Of a stretch of DNA of 64,000 nucleotides, positions 43,774-51,883 are shown one piece after another. A program made the translations under genes and the position numbers. The DNA is from Rhizobacter sp. OV335 (GTDB lineage Bacteria; Pseudomonadota; Gammaproteobacteria; Burkholderiales; Burkholderiaceae_C). The DNA is taken from NCBI RefSeq assembly GCF_900142965.1, contig NZ_FRCQ01000025.1:1-64000 (forward strand), in the 5' to 3' direction. Under the pieces are notes generated by a model that saw nothing but the letters and a program-made list of their open reading frames with translations, was not told where the DNA came from and ran no database searches. Within the stretch, counting starts at the first letter, position 1, and every line of letters begins with the position of its first letter.

Positions 43774-44723
43774 GCCGTCTTCTCCTTCGGGTGCGCCCGT
43801 TCCAGTGCCGCGAGGCCGTCGAGCAGGCAGGCCACCTGCTGCGTCAGCGGCGAGGGCGCCGGCTTCTCGCCGCTGATGACCGACTGGATGTACATCGCGG
43901 TGGTGGCCGCATCGCAGGTGCGTGGCAGCACCGGCAGTTCGCGCAGCACGCCGTCGTGCGCCGACAGCGACAGCTCGGTGCGCGGCTGGCCGTCGATGAA
44001 CACATCCATGCGCGGCAGCCGGCGCGGGTCGGCCACCGGCTCGCCTTCGGTGCCGCGCATCAGCAGCGCGTTCGCGGTGGTGCGCTGCAGGAAGTCGGTC
44101 AGCATCGTGCCGTACTCCGGGTGCGTGTAGTTGACGACGCGCAGCGCCTGCCCGGGCGCGCAGGGGTCGAGCAGCTTCGCGACGGTGTGGCCGGAGTTGC
44201 GCAGGCCGATGGTCCAGCGCGCATCGAGCAGGCGGGCCAGCGGCGGGCACAGCGTGTCGGTGCGGATGAAGACCGGCTCGCGGCGGCGCCAGGCCTGGGC
44301 CACGTCGTCGGCATTGCGCGCGAGCGGCAGCCCGAGCACCTGGAAGATGTCGGCGGTGGTGACGCGGCCAGGATCTTCGGGCATGCCGTGCACCAGCACC
44401 GGCACGCCTTCCTGCGCGAGCATCAGCGCGAGCAGCGGTGTCAGGTTGGGCAGCTTGCGCGCGCCGTTGTACGAAGGCAGCACCACCAGGGTGCGATCGC
44501 AGGCGATCGGCAGGCAACGGGCCGCGGTGGCCTGCAGGAAACCGGCGAGTTCATCCACCGATTCGCCCTTGATGCGCATCGCCATCGCGAAGGCGCCGAG
44601 TTCGAGGTCGCTGACCTGGCCGTCCAGGACCTGGCTCATCAGGTCGAGGGCCTGCTCGCGTGACAGCGAGCGGGCGCCTTCCTTGCCGCGACCGATTTCC
44701 TTGATGTAGTTCGTGATGCTCAT
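43770..44723 (-). CDS. ybiB: YbiB family protein (anthranilate phosphoribosyltransferase-like, TrpD2)
   Basis: This 317-residue protein has the fold of anthranilate phosphoribosyltransferase but belongs to the YbiB/TrpD2 branch, which binds nucleic acid and has no shown transferase activity. It starts MSITNYIKEIGRGKEGARSL and has the helical domain AFAMAMRIKGESVDELAGF and the glycine-poor PRPP-loop equivalent VLPSYNGARKLPNLTPLLAL. It overlaps cobA by 4 bases. In E. coli ybiB is damage-linked; here it is tied to sirohaem synthesis and has a sigma-54-type promoter and a GGGAG ribosome site. Confidence 0.9.
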   Translation of the reverse strand: MSITNYIKEIGRGKEGARSLSREQALDLMSQVLDGQVSDLELGAFAMAMRIKGESVDELAGFLQATAARCLPIACDRTLVVLPSYNGARKLPNLTPLLALMLAQEGVPVLVHGMPEDPGRVTTADIFQVLGLPLARNADDVAQAWRRREPVFIRTDTLCPPLARLLDARWTIGLRNSGHTVAKLLDPCAPGQALRVVNYTHPEYGTMLTDFLQRTTANALLMRGTEGEPVADPRRLPRMDVFIDGQPRTELSLSAHDGVLRELPVLPRTCDAATTAMYIQSVISGEKPAPSPLTQQVACLLDGLAALERAHPKEKTA

Positions 44724-44744
44724 GGGCTCTCCCTGAGCGGGTTT

Positions 44745-44760
44745 CGCAAGTACCGGGCCA
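44745..44760 (-). promoter_or_regulatory. Sigma-54 (-24/-12) promoter for ybiB-cobA
   Basis: The minus strand reads TGGCCCGGTACTTGCG, against TGGCACG-N4-TTGCW. The GG and GC dinucleotides are spaced by exactly 10 bases. Two positions differ (C for A at position 5, and the last base). Transcription would start near 44734, leaving a short leader that holds the ybiB ribosome site. It lies in the 80-base gap after the GH5 gene. Confidence 0.6.
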
Positions 44761-44803
44761 ACGCGTCGACGATTTGATGAGGCATGTATTAAGAGAGGAG
44801 GGA

Positions 44804-45892
44804 TCAGGGGCCCAGCAAGGCGTTCTTCAGCGGCTCGCGCCAGGCGCGTGCCGCGGGGTCGTAGACACCGAAGCCCGAGGCCAGTTCCCAATACGCCCAG
44901 CTGAAGCCGCGGCGCTCGGCCTCGTCGCGCAGGCGGCGGGTGTAGGTGGCGCGCGCCGCCATGTCGGCCTTGCCGTAGGCGCCGAATTCGCCGAGGTAGA
45001 TCGGATAGCGGTGGCGCAGCGACCACGCGAGTGCGGTGTCGAGCGGGCCGCGCATCTGCGCGAGCTGCGTCGCGTCGCAGCACGAGGTGCCCAGCCAGGC
45101 CGACGCGCCGCTCGCCCATTCGGCGCCCTGGTGCGTGAAGTGGAAGGGCTCGTAGTTGTGCACCGTGACGATCAGGTTCGCGTCGTTCGGCAGCACGAGG
45201 CTGGACAAGGCATTGGCGCTGTTCCACTGGGTCGGTCCGATGACGACGATGCGGGTCGGGTTGCTCTGACGAACCACCTGCAGTGCGCGGGCGGCGAGGT
45301 CGTTCCAGCTGGAGGTCTGCGCGCCGTGCGGCTCGTTGTACAGCTCGAACACCAGCTTGGGGCCCCGCGTGCCGTAGTGCTGGGCGATCTGTTTCCACAT
45401 GTTCAGGAAGCGCAGCGCATGCAGGCCGGCGGCCACCGGGGCCTCGTCGCCATCGAGCGCATCGCCGTCGAGCTGGCGGTAGTGGTGCATGTTCAGCACG
45501 ACGACGAGGCCCTTGTCGAGCAGCGCATCGACGGCCGTGTCGACGCGCTTGAAGAACGCCGGGTCGATGCGCGCCTCGGCGTCGACCGACGCATGGTTGC
45601 TCCAGCGCACCGGCAGCCGGGCGTTGGTGAAGCCGGCCTCGGCGATCTTGTCGACCAGCGCGCTGTCGTAGCGCAGGCCCCAGGTGCCCTCGGTGGGCGC
45701 GTCGAAGATGTTGCCGAGGTTCACGCCACGGCCCATCGCGCGCGCGGTCTCCAGGGCCTCGGGCGATGCGCCGGGGGCGGATCCGGCCGCCATCGGCGGG
45801 TAGTCGGCGAGCGAGGCGGGCGCAGTGGCGCAGGCGGCGAGCAGGCTGCAGGCGCAGGCCAGCAGCAAGGCTGCGCGCGTCATCATCGTCAT
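44804..45892 (-). CDS. GH5 family cellulase-like lipoprotein
   Basis: This 362-residue glycoside hydrolase of family 5 (clan A barrel) has a lipoprotein signal with lipobox LAAC (Cys21), the start motif GRGVNLGNIFDAPTEG, acid/base Glu187 in ELYNEPHG and nucleophile Glu302 in YLGEFGAYG. It should cleave beta-1,4-glucan or a related polymer at the cell surface. The start MTMMTRA at 45892 has a GGAG ribosome site inside a small hairpin. It begins only 32 bases after the nasA stop on the same strand, so it may be read through from the nitrate operon, which is unusual. Confidence 0.88.
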   Translation of the reverse strand: MTMMTRAALLLACACSLLAACATAPASLADYPPMAAGSAPGASPEALETARAMGRGVNLGNIFDAPTEGTWGLRYDSALVDKIAEAGFTNARLPVRWSNHASVDAEARIDPAFFKRVDTAVDALLDKGLVVVLNMHHYRQLDGDALDGDEAPVAAGLHALRFLNMWKQIAQHYGTRGPKLVFELYNEPHGAQTSSWNDLAARALQVVRQSNPTRIVVIGPTQWNSANALSSLVLPNDANLIVTVHNYEPFHFTHQGAEWASGASAWLGTSCCDATQLAQMRGPLDTALAWSLRHRYPIYLGEFGAYGKADMAARATYTRRLRDEAERRGFSWAYWELASGFGVYDPAARAWREPLKNALLGP

Positions 45893-45899
45893 GCTGTCT

Positions 45900-45919
45900 C
45901 CATCGTTGTTGTTCGATGG
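45900..45919 (-). promoter_or_regulatory. Small hairpin overlapping the GH5 ribosome site
   Basis: On the minus strand CCATCG and CGATGG form a 6-base-pair stem around AACAACAA. The 3' arm runs into the GGAG ribosome site of the GH5 gene. In the 32-base gap between nasA and GH5 this could mute translation of GH5 unless unfolded, or act as a weak terminator. No T run is present. Confidence 0.4.
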
Positions 45920-45924
45920 CGATT

Positions 45925-48699
45925 CTAGGCAGCGGTCGAGACTGCGAGCTGTGACCGAACCATGCGCTTCAACGCGGGGATGCACGAACCGCAGTTGGTG
46001 CCGCATTTCAGCGCACCCTGCAACTGCGCGAGTTGCTCGTCGGCCGGCCCGCTGCAGCGTTCGAGCTGGGCGACGATGGCCGGCTCGGTGACGTTGAAGC
46101 AGGTGCAGACCTGCTTGCCGCTGGCCGGCACCGCGACCGGCGCGCGCGCGCCGGGGCTCAGCAGCAGGCGGCCGTAGGCCTGGGCCGGCAGTTCGTCCTG
46201 CAGCAGCGGCTTGATCCAGACCTCGGCGCTGGTGTCGCCGGCGAGCATGAAGCCTTCGAGCCGTGCTTCGTCGCCGGCCTGGCGCGCGAGCCGCATCGCG
46301 CGGCGCTGGCCGCGGCGCTTGTCGGCGTAGTGCAGCACCTCGGGCGCGGCCAGGCCGAGCAGGGCTTCGATGCGGTCGAGCACGGCGTCGGGCACCGGCT
46401 CGTACGCCGCGGCGCGGAACAGCACGCCGCTGCGCTCGCGGCCGAACGGCACGCAGCTCGCGAACGCGAAGCCATGCATCAGCGGCTTCAGCGCCTCGCG
46501 CACGCGCAGCGCCTCGTCGTCGGGCAACCACGCGACGCCGAGCAGCCGCCACGGCAGCTCGGCCTTCAGCACCTTGACGGCGGTGTGCTTCAGCTCGGGC
46601 TGCTTCGAGCGCGGGCAGAAGGCCGAGGTCGTCAGTGCGTTGATGCCATGCATCGGCGTGCTGCCGGTCTGGCCGCCGACGAACTCGTCGCCCCAGTGCA
46701 TCGCGACGAAGGCCTGGGCGGGCGACACCTGGTCGCTGGCCTGCACCGGCAGCACGATGCTGCCGCGCCGCGAGCTGACGTGGACGAGGTCGCCGTCGGC
46801 AAGCTTCAGCCGCGCGAGATCCTGCGCGTGCATCTCGATGGACGGCTCCGGCACATGGCCGAACAGCCGGCCGATGGTGCCGGTGCGGCTCATGCCGTGC
46901 CACTGGTCGCGCAGCCGGCCGGTGGTCAGCGAGAACGGAAAGCGGGCGTCGCGCGGTTCGGCCAGCGCTTCGAACGGCGTGTCGGCGAAGCGGGCGCGCC
47001 CGGAGTCGGTCGGAAAGCGCCCGTCTTCGTACAGGCGGGCCAGGCCGACCGACGCGCCGGCCGGGAAGGGCCACTGTGCCGGCCCGGTCTCGAGGCGCTC
47101 GTAGCTGAGCCCGGTGATGTCGAGGTCGCGCCCCCGCGTGGTCTCGCGATGCTCGTTCCAGACCGATTCCGGCGAGGCGTAGGCAAACAAGGATGGCAGC
47201 GAAGGCCGCAGCCGCGCCTCGAGCCGGCGCGCGAAATCGGTGGCCGCAGCCCAGTCGTGGCGGGTCTCGCCGGGCGCCGCGATGGCCGGGCGCACGCGGC
47301 TGATGCAGCGTTCGCTGTTGGTGACGGTGCCATCCTTCTCGCCCCAGCTGGTGGCGGGCAGCAGCAGGTCGGCGTAGGCGCAGGTGGCGGTGGTGGAGAA
47401 CGCCTCCTGCACGACGACGAATTCGGCGCGTTCGAGCGCGCGGCGCACGGTGGCCTGGTCGGGCATCGACTGCGCGGGGTTGGTGCAGGTGATCCACAGC
47501 GCGCGGATCTCGCCATCGGCTGCTGCCTGGAACATCTCGACCGCGGTCTTGCCCGGCACGGCCGGCACATCGGGCACGCCCCATAGAGAAGCGACTTCCG
47601 CGCGGTGGGCCGGGTTCGCCAGGTCGCGGTGCCCGCTCAGCAGGTTCGCGAGCCCTCCCACTTCGCGGCCGCCCATCGCGTTCGGCTGCCCGGTCAGCGA
47701 GAACGGTCCCGCCCCCGGCTTGCCGATCTGCCCGGTGGCGAGGTGCAGGTTGATCAGCGCGGCATTCTTGAGGGTGCCGGCACGGCTCTGGTTGAGCCCC
47801 TGGCAGTACAGCGACAGCGTGCGGCCGTTGGCATCGGCGAACCAGCGTGCCGCCTGCACCAGCGCCGCCTCGTCGATGCCGCAGAGGCGGGCGGTGTCTT
47901 TCGGCGTGAACTCGCGCACGCGGTCGCGCAGCACGGCGAAGCCTTCGGTGTGCGCCGCGATGTAGGCCTGGTCGACCAGCCCTTCCCACAGCATCAGGTG
48001 CAGCATGCCGTTGAAGAGAGCGACATCGGACCCGGGCAGCAGGGGCAGGTGCAGGTCCGCGGCTTCGGCGGTTTCAGTGCGGCGCGGATCGGCGACGATG
48101 ATCTTCATCGCCGGGTTGGCGCGCTTGGCGTCCTCGATGCGCCGGAACAGGATCGGATGCGCCCAGGCGGTGTTGGCACCGGCAATGAACAGCGTGCTGG
48201 CGAGCCCCAGGTCGTCGTAGCAGGCAGGCGGTGCATCGGCCCCGAGCGTGAGCTTGTAGCCCGCGACCGCGCTGCTCATGCACAGCCGCGAGTTGGTGTC
48301 GACGTTGTTGGTGCCGATGAGGCCCTTGGCGAGCTTGTTGAAGACGTAGTAGTCCTCGGTGAGCAGCTGGCCGGACAGGTAGAACCCGACGGCATCCGGC
48401 CCATGCCGCTCGATCGTGCTGGCGAAGCGCTCGGTGGCGAGGTCGAGGGCGGTGTCCCAGGTGATCGGTCGTGCTGCCTTTCCACGTTCGAGCCGCTGCA
48501 TCGGTTGCAGCAGCCTCGACTGCATCGTGATCGCGGCGCTCGCCGTGTGGTGCAGTGTGCTGCCCTTGGTGCACAGGCGGCCGAAGTTCGCCGGGTGGTC
48601 AGGGTCTCCTCGAACGCCGGTGATCTGGTCGCCTTGCGACTCGATGATCACGCCGCAGCCGACGCCGCAATACGGGCAGGTGGAGCGGGTTTCACGCAT
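45925..48699 (-). CDS. nasA: Assimilatory nitrate reductase, molybdopterin catalytic subunit
   Basis: This 924-residue cytoplasmic enzyme reduces nitrate to nitrite. Near its N terminus is a 4Fe-4S site starting CPYCGVGCGV, then the molybdopterin domains: RLCTKGSTLHHT, SRLCMSSAVAGYKLTLG with the Cys that ligates Mo, ADPRRTETAEAADLHLPLLPGSD, and the C-terminal molydop_binding region. A BFD-like 2Fe-2S domain closes the protein (CTCFNVTEP...LKCGTNCGSC), as in the NasA/NasC group. I set the start at 48699 (MRETRSTCPYCGV); an in-frame ATG at 48717 is possible and the frame further upstream only reads repeats. It is the third gene of a nirB-nirD-nasA operon. Confidence 0.92.
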   Translation of the reverse strand: MRETRSTCPYCGVGCGVIIESQGDQITGVRGDPDHPANFGRLCTKGSTLHHTASAAITMQSRLLQPMQRLERGKAARPITWDTALDLATERFASTIERHGPDAVGFYLSGQLLTEDYYVFNKLAKGLIGTNNVDTNSRLCMSSAVAGYKLTLGADAPPACYDDLGLASTLFIAGANTAWAHPILFRRIEDAKRANPAMKIIVADPRRTETAEAADLHLPLLPGSDVALFNGMLHLMLWEGLVDQAYIAAHTEGFAVLRDRVREFTPKDTARLCGIDEAALVQAARWFADANGRTLSLYCQGLNQSRAGTLKNAALINLHLATGQIGKPGAGPFSLTGQPNAMGGREVGGLANLLSGHRDLANPAHRAEVASLWGVPDVPAVPGKTAVEMFQAAADGEIRALWITCTNPAQSMPDQATVRRALERAEFVVVQEAFSTTATCAYADLLLPATSWGEKDGTVTNSERCISRVRPAIAAPGETRHDWAAATDFARRLEARLRPSLPSLFAYASPESVWNEHRETTRGRDLDITGLSYERLETGPAQWPFPAGASVGLARLYEDGRFPTDSGRARFADTPFEALAEPRDARFPFSLTTGRLRDQWHGMSRTGTIGRLFGHVPEPSIEMHAQDLARLKLADGDLVHVSSRRGSIVLPVQASDQVSPAQAFVAMHWGDEFVGGQTGSTPMHGINALTTSAFCPRSKQPELKHTAVKVLKAELPWRLLGVAWLPDDEALRVREALKPLMHGFAFASCVPFGRERSGVLFRAAAYEPVPDAVLDRIEALLGLAAPEVLHYADKRRGQRRAMRLARQAGDEARLEGFMLAGDTSAEVWIKPLLQDELPAQAYGRLLLSPGARAPVAVPASGKQVCTCFNVTEPAIVAQLERCSGPADEQLAQLQGALKCGTNCGSCIPALKRMVRSQLAVSTAA

Positions 48700-48724
48700 C
48701 TTGCTTGCCCGTCGCATCACGGAA

Positions 48725-48945
48725 CCGTTCGCCCTGAGCCCAAGAGGTCCTCGAAAGGACTCGGCAGTTGCAAGGAAACCCCGTTCGCCCTGAGCCTGTC
48801 GAAGGGTCGGACTGAGCTTGTCGAAGGCCTTGCGCGCTTCGGGCACAACCCTTCGACGGACGGGCCTTCGACAGGCTCAGTCCCTGTTCAGGTCCTTCGA
48901 CAAGCTCAGGACGATCGGGCCCTTCGACAGGCTCAGGGCGAACGG
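48725..48945. repeat. Large dispersed repeat block inside the nirD-nasA gap
   Basis: This is the largest repeat block of the window, about 220 bases. It starts with a long unit (CCGTTCGCCCTGAGCCCAAG...GGCAGTTGCAA, about 48725-48772) also found inverted at 14826-14875. Two forward and four or more inverted copies of the TTCGACAGGCTCAGGGCGAACG unit follow, with the outermost inverted copy ending at 48945. It fills most of the 258 bases between nirD and nasA. RNA hairpins here could lower read-through into nasA or protect the nirBD message from decay. Confidence 0.88.
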
Positions 48946-48957
48946 TGTGTCGAGCCA

Positions 48958-49344
48958 TCAGCCCGCAACCACCGGAATGACCTTGGGCCCCGCCACCGGC
49001 CGTACCAGATCGATCGCATGCTGAGCAAGCTCCAGCGCATCCAGATGCACCACGCCATTCGAGACCTGCACCGCAAACCGAGGCGTGCAGCCGTCGTCCG
49101 GCGCACGAGCACACCCGTCGTCCAGCCCGATCGTCCAGTTGTGCAGCGGGCACGCGACGCTGGTGCCGAACACGATGCCCTGGCTCAGCGGGCCGCCCTT
49201 GTGCGGGCAGCGGTCGAGCAGCGCGAACACCTGGTCCTGGTCGTTGCGGAAGATCGCGACATCGACGCCGGCATCGCGCGCCACGCGGCGCGAACCCAGC
49301 ACCGGGATGTCGTCGACGCGGCAGATGGCTTGCCACTGGCTCAT
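48958..49344 (-). CDS. nirD: Nitrite reductase (NADH) small subunit
   Basis: This 128-residue Rieske-fold protein shows CPHKGGPLSQG and CPLHNWTI, the Cys/His ligand pairs of a 2Fe-2S Rieske centre, near residues 46-48 and 64-67. It partners with NirB in the reduction of nitrite to ammonium. The start overlaps the nirB stop by 4 bases (ATGA), typical of translational coupling. The presence of both Rieske ligand pairs is notable because many NirD proteins lack them. A long repeat block follows its stop. Confidence 0.92.
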   Translation of the reverse strand: MSQWQAICRVDDIPVLGSRRVARDAGVDVAIFRNDQDQVFALLDRCPHKGGPLSQGIVFGTSVACPLHNWTIGLDDGCARAPDDGCTPRFAVQVSNGVVHLDALELAQHAIDLVRPVAGPKVIPVVAG

Positions 49345-51803
49345 CGTGCTTCTCCTTGTGCAGCGGCAACCGGCGTGAACTGCCGCGTGTCGACCCGTGC
49401 CTTGTCGAAATCGAACCACGGATCCGGCTCGCCATCGAGCGAGAACTTGAGCCGCTCCCACAGCGCCTGCCGGCCCTCGGCGTCGTCGAGGATCTTCTTC
49501 TTCGCGTAGTCGAGCCCCACGCGGCCGATCCAATGCACCGTGCGCTCCAGGTACCAGGCTTCCTCGCGGTACAGCTGCAGGAAGGCGCCGCTGTATTCCA
49601 GCACCTCCTCGGCCGTCTTCAGCTTCACGAAGAACTGCGCCACCTCGGTCTTGATGCCGCCGTTGCCGCCCACGTAGATCTCCCAGCCCGAATCGACGCC
49701 GATCACCCCCACGTCCTTGATGCCCGATTCGGCACAGTTGCGCGGGCAGCCGCTCACCGCCAGCTTCACCTTGTGCGGGGCATACATCCGCCACAGCGCA
49801 CGCTCCAGGTCCTTGCCCATCTGCGTGCTGTCCTGCGTGCCGAAACGGCACCACTCCGACCCGACGCAGGTCTTCACCGTGCGCAGCGCCTTCGCATACG
49901 CATGGCCCGACGGCATGCCGATGTCCTTCCACACGTTGACGAGGTCTTCCTTCTTCACGCCCAGCAGGTCGATGCGCTGCCCACCGGTCACCTTGACGGT
50001 CGGGATCTTGTACTTGTCCACCGCGTCCGCGATGCGCCGCAGCTCGTCGGCCGTCGTCTCGCCGCCCCACATGCGCGGGATCACGCTGTAGGTGCCGTCC
50101 TTCTGGATATTCGCGTGGCTGCGCTCGTTGATGTAGCGCGACTGCGGATCGTCCTGTGCCTGCTTCGGCCAGGTGCTGATCAGGTAGTAGTTGACCGCCG
50201 GCCGGCAGCTCGAGCAGCCGTTCGGCGTGCGCCACGCCAGGGTCTTGTAGACGCCGTCGATGCTCAGCAGCTTCTCGTTGCGGATCGCGTCGCGCACCTC
50301 CTGGTGGCTGTGCTCGGTGCAGCCGCACATCGCCTTCTTCTTCGGCGTCGCCGAGTAGTCGCCACCGGCAGTGAACATCAGCAGCTGCTCGACCAGCCCG
50401 GTGCACGAGCCGCACGACGCGCTCGCCTTCGTGTGCTTGCGCACCTCCTCCAGCGTGAACAGGCCCTTCTCCTTGATGGCCTTGCAGACGGTGCCCTTGG
50501 TGACGCCGTTGCAGCCGCAGACTTCGTCGCTGTCGGCCATCGCGGCCGCCTTGTTGTGGCCCTCGTGCCCGGTGTCGCCGATGTTCGATTCGCCGAACAT
50601 CAGCTTGTCGCGGATGTCGGAGATGGTGCGGCCCTCTCTGAGCAGCTTGAAGTACCAGCTGCCGTCCACCGTGTCGCCGTACATGCAGGCGCCGACCAGC
50701 TTGTCGTCCTTGATCACCAGCTTCTTGTAGACGCCACCGAACGGATCGCTCATCACGATCTCCTCGCAATCGGCGCCGCCCATGAAGTTGCCGGCCGAGA
50801 ACAGGTCGATGCCGGTCACCTTCAGCTTGGTCGAGGTCTGCGAGCCGGTGTAGCGGCCGATGCCGAACTCCGCCAGGTGCGTCGCGCACACCTTGCCCTG
50901 CTCGAACAGCGGGGCCACCAGCCCGTATGCGATGCCGCGGTGCGCCGCGCATTCGCCGACCGAATAGATGCGCGGGTCGGTCACCGTCTGCATCGTGTCG
51001 GTGACGACGATGCCGCGGTTGCAATGAAGGCCGATCTTTTCGGCGAGCTCGGTGTTCGGGCGGATGCCGGCGGCCATCACGACCAGGTCGGCCGGCACCT
51101 CGGTGCCGTCCTTGAACTGCACCGCCATCACGCGGCCGCCCTTGCCGGCGTCGCGGTCGCCGATCAGCGCCTGCGTGTTCGCGCCGATCAGGAACTTCAG
51201 GCCGCGCGCCTCCAGCGACTTCTGCAGCAGCTTGCCGGCGGTGTCGTCCAGCTGGCGCTCCATCAGCCACGGCGCCACGTGCACCACGCTGACCTGCATG
51301 CCGCGCAGCATCAGGCCGTTGGCGGCCTCCAGCCCCAGCAGCCCGCCGCCGATCACCACCGCATGCTTGTAGCGGGTGGCTGCGTCGATCATCGTGTTGG
51401 TGTCGGCGATGTCGCGGTAGGCGATCACGCCTTCAAGATCCTTGCCGGGGATCGGCAGGATGAACGGGTTCGAGCCGGTCGTCACCAGCAGCCGGTCGTA
51501 GCTTTCCTCGGTGCCGTCGGCCGCGCGCACGACGCGCTTGAGGCGGTCCACGTCGACCACCTTCTTGCCGAGGTGCAAGGTGATGCCGTGCTCCTCGTAC
51601 CAGCTCAGCGGGTTCAGCACGATCTCGTCGAGCGTCTGCTCGCCGGCCAGCACCGGGCTCAGCAGGATGCGGTTGTAGTTCGGGTGCGGCTCGGCGCCGA
51701 AGACGCTGATGTCGTACAGGTCGGGCGCGATCTTCAGCAGCTCTTCCAGCGTGCGCACGCCGGCCATGCCGTTGCCGACCATCACGAGTTTCATCTTCTT
51801 CAT
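49341..51803 (-). CDS. nirB: Nitrite reductase (NADH) large subunit
   Basis: This 820-residue sirohaem enzyme reduces nitrite to ammonium with NADH. The N-terminal FAD/NADH half (about 1-400) carries VMVGNGMAGVRTLEELL and HAVVIGGGLLGLEAANGL. A BFD 2Fe-2S region has CGCNGVTKGTVC and CGSCTGL, followed by a Cys-rich CGC/CSSC block. The sulfite/nitrite reductase domain has the 4Fe-4S/sirohaem motif CVGSEWCRFGT and CPRNCAESG. The start at 51803 has a GGAG ribosome site 6-10 bases upstream. A near-perfect sigma-54 promoter lies 38-53 bases upstream. Confidence 0.95.
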   Translation of the reverse strand: MKKMKLVMVGNGMAGVRTLEELLKIAPDLYDISVFGAEPHPNYNRILLSPVLAGEQTLDEIVLNPLSWYEEHGITLHLGKKVVDVDRLKRVVRAADGTEESYDRLLVTTGSNPFILPIPGKDLEGVIAYRDIADTNTMIDAATRYKHAVVIGGGLLGLEAANGLMLRGMQVSVVHVAPWLMERQLDDTAGKLLQKSLEARGLKFLIGANTQALIGDRDAGKGGRVMAVQFKDGTEVPADLVVMAAGIRPNTELAEKIGLHCNRGIVVTDTMQTVTDPRIYSVGECAAHRGIAYGLVAPLFEQGKVCATHLAEFGIGRYTGSQTSTKLKVTGIDLFSAGNFMGGADCEEIVMSDPFGGVYKKLVIKDDKLVGACMYGDTVDGSWYFKLLREGRTISDIRDKLMFGESNIGDTGHEGHNKAAAMADSDEVCGCNGVTKGTVCKAIKEKGLFTLEEVRKHTKASASCGSCTGLVEQLLMFTAGGDYSATPKKKAMCGCTEHSHQEVRDAIRNEKLLSIDGVYKTLAWRTPNGCSSCRPAVNYYLISTWPKQAQDDPQSRYINERSHANIQKDGTYSVIPRMWGGETTADELRRIADAVDKYKIPTVKVTGGQRIDLLGVKKEDLVNVWKDIGMPSGHAYAKALRTVKTCVGSEWCRFGTQDSTQMGKDLERALWRMYAPHKVKLAVSGCPRNCAESGIKDVGVIGVDSGWEIYVGGNGGIKTEVAQFFVKLKTAEEVLEYSGAFLQLYREEAWYLERTVHWIGRVGLDYAKKKILDDAEGRQALWERLKFSLDGEPDPWFDFDKARVDTRQFTPVAAAQGEAR

Positions 51804-51840
51804 GTGAAGCTCCAGTTCCAGCTGCGTGCGCAGCGATAAA

Positions 51841-51856
51841 AGCAAAGGGGGTGCCA
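51841..51856 (-). promoter_or_regulatory. Sigma-54 (-24/-12) promoter for nirB-nirD-nasA
   Basis: The minus strand reads TGGCACCCCCTTTGCT, against TGGCACG-N4-TTGCW. The GG and GC pairs are exactly 10 bases apart and only one base (position 7) differs. Transcription would start near 51830, giving a leader of about 27 bases that contains the ribosome site. The element lies 28 bases from the divergent start of the phosphatase/kinase gene. Confidence 0.8.
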
Positions 51857-51883
51857 GCCGGACACGCGGTACGCTCGCGGCCC

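Noticed and set aside
49356-51839. Plus-strand open frame of about 827 codons opposite nirB
   Set aside because: Its translation is His/Gln/Arg-rich without domains, while the minus strand encodes all expected NirB motifs.
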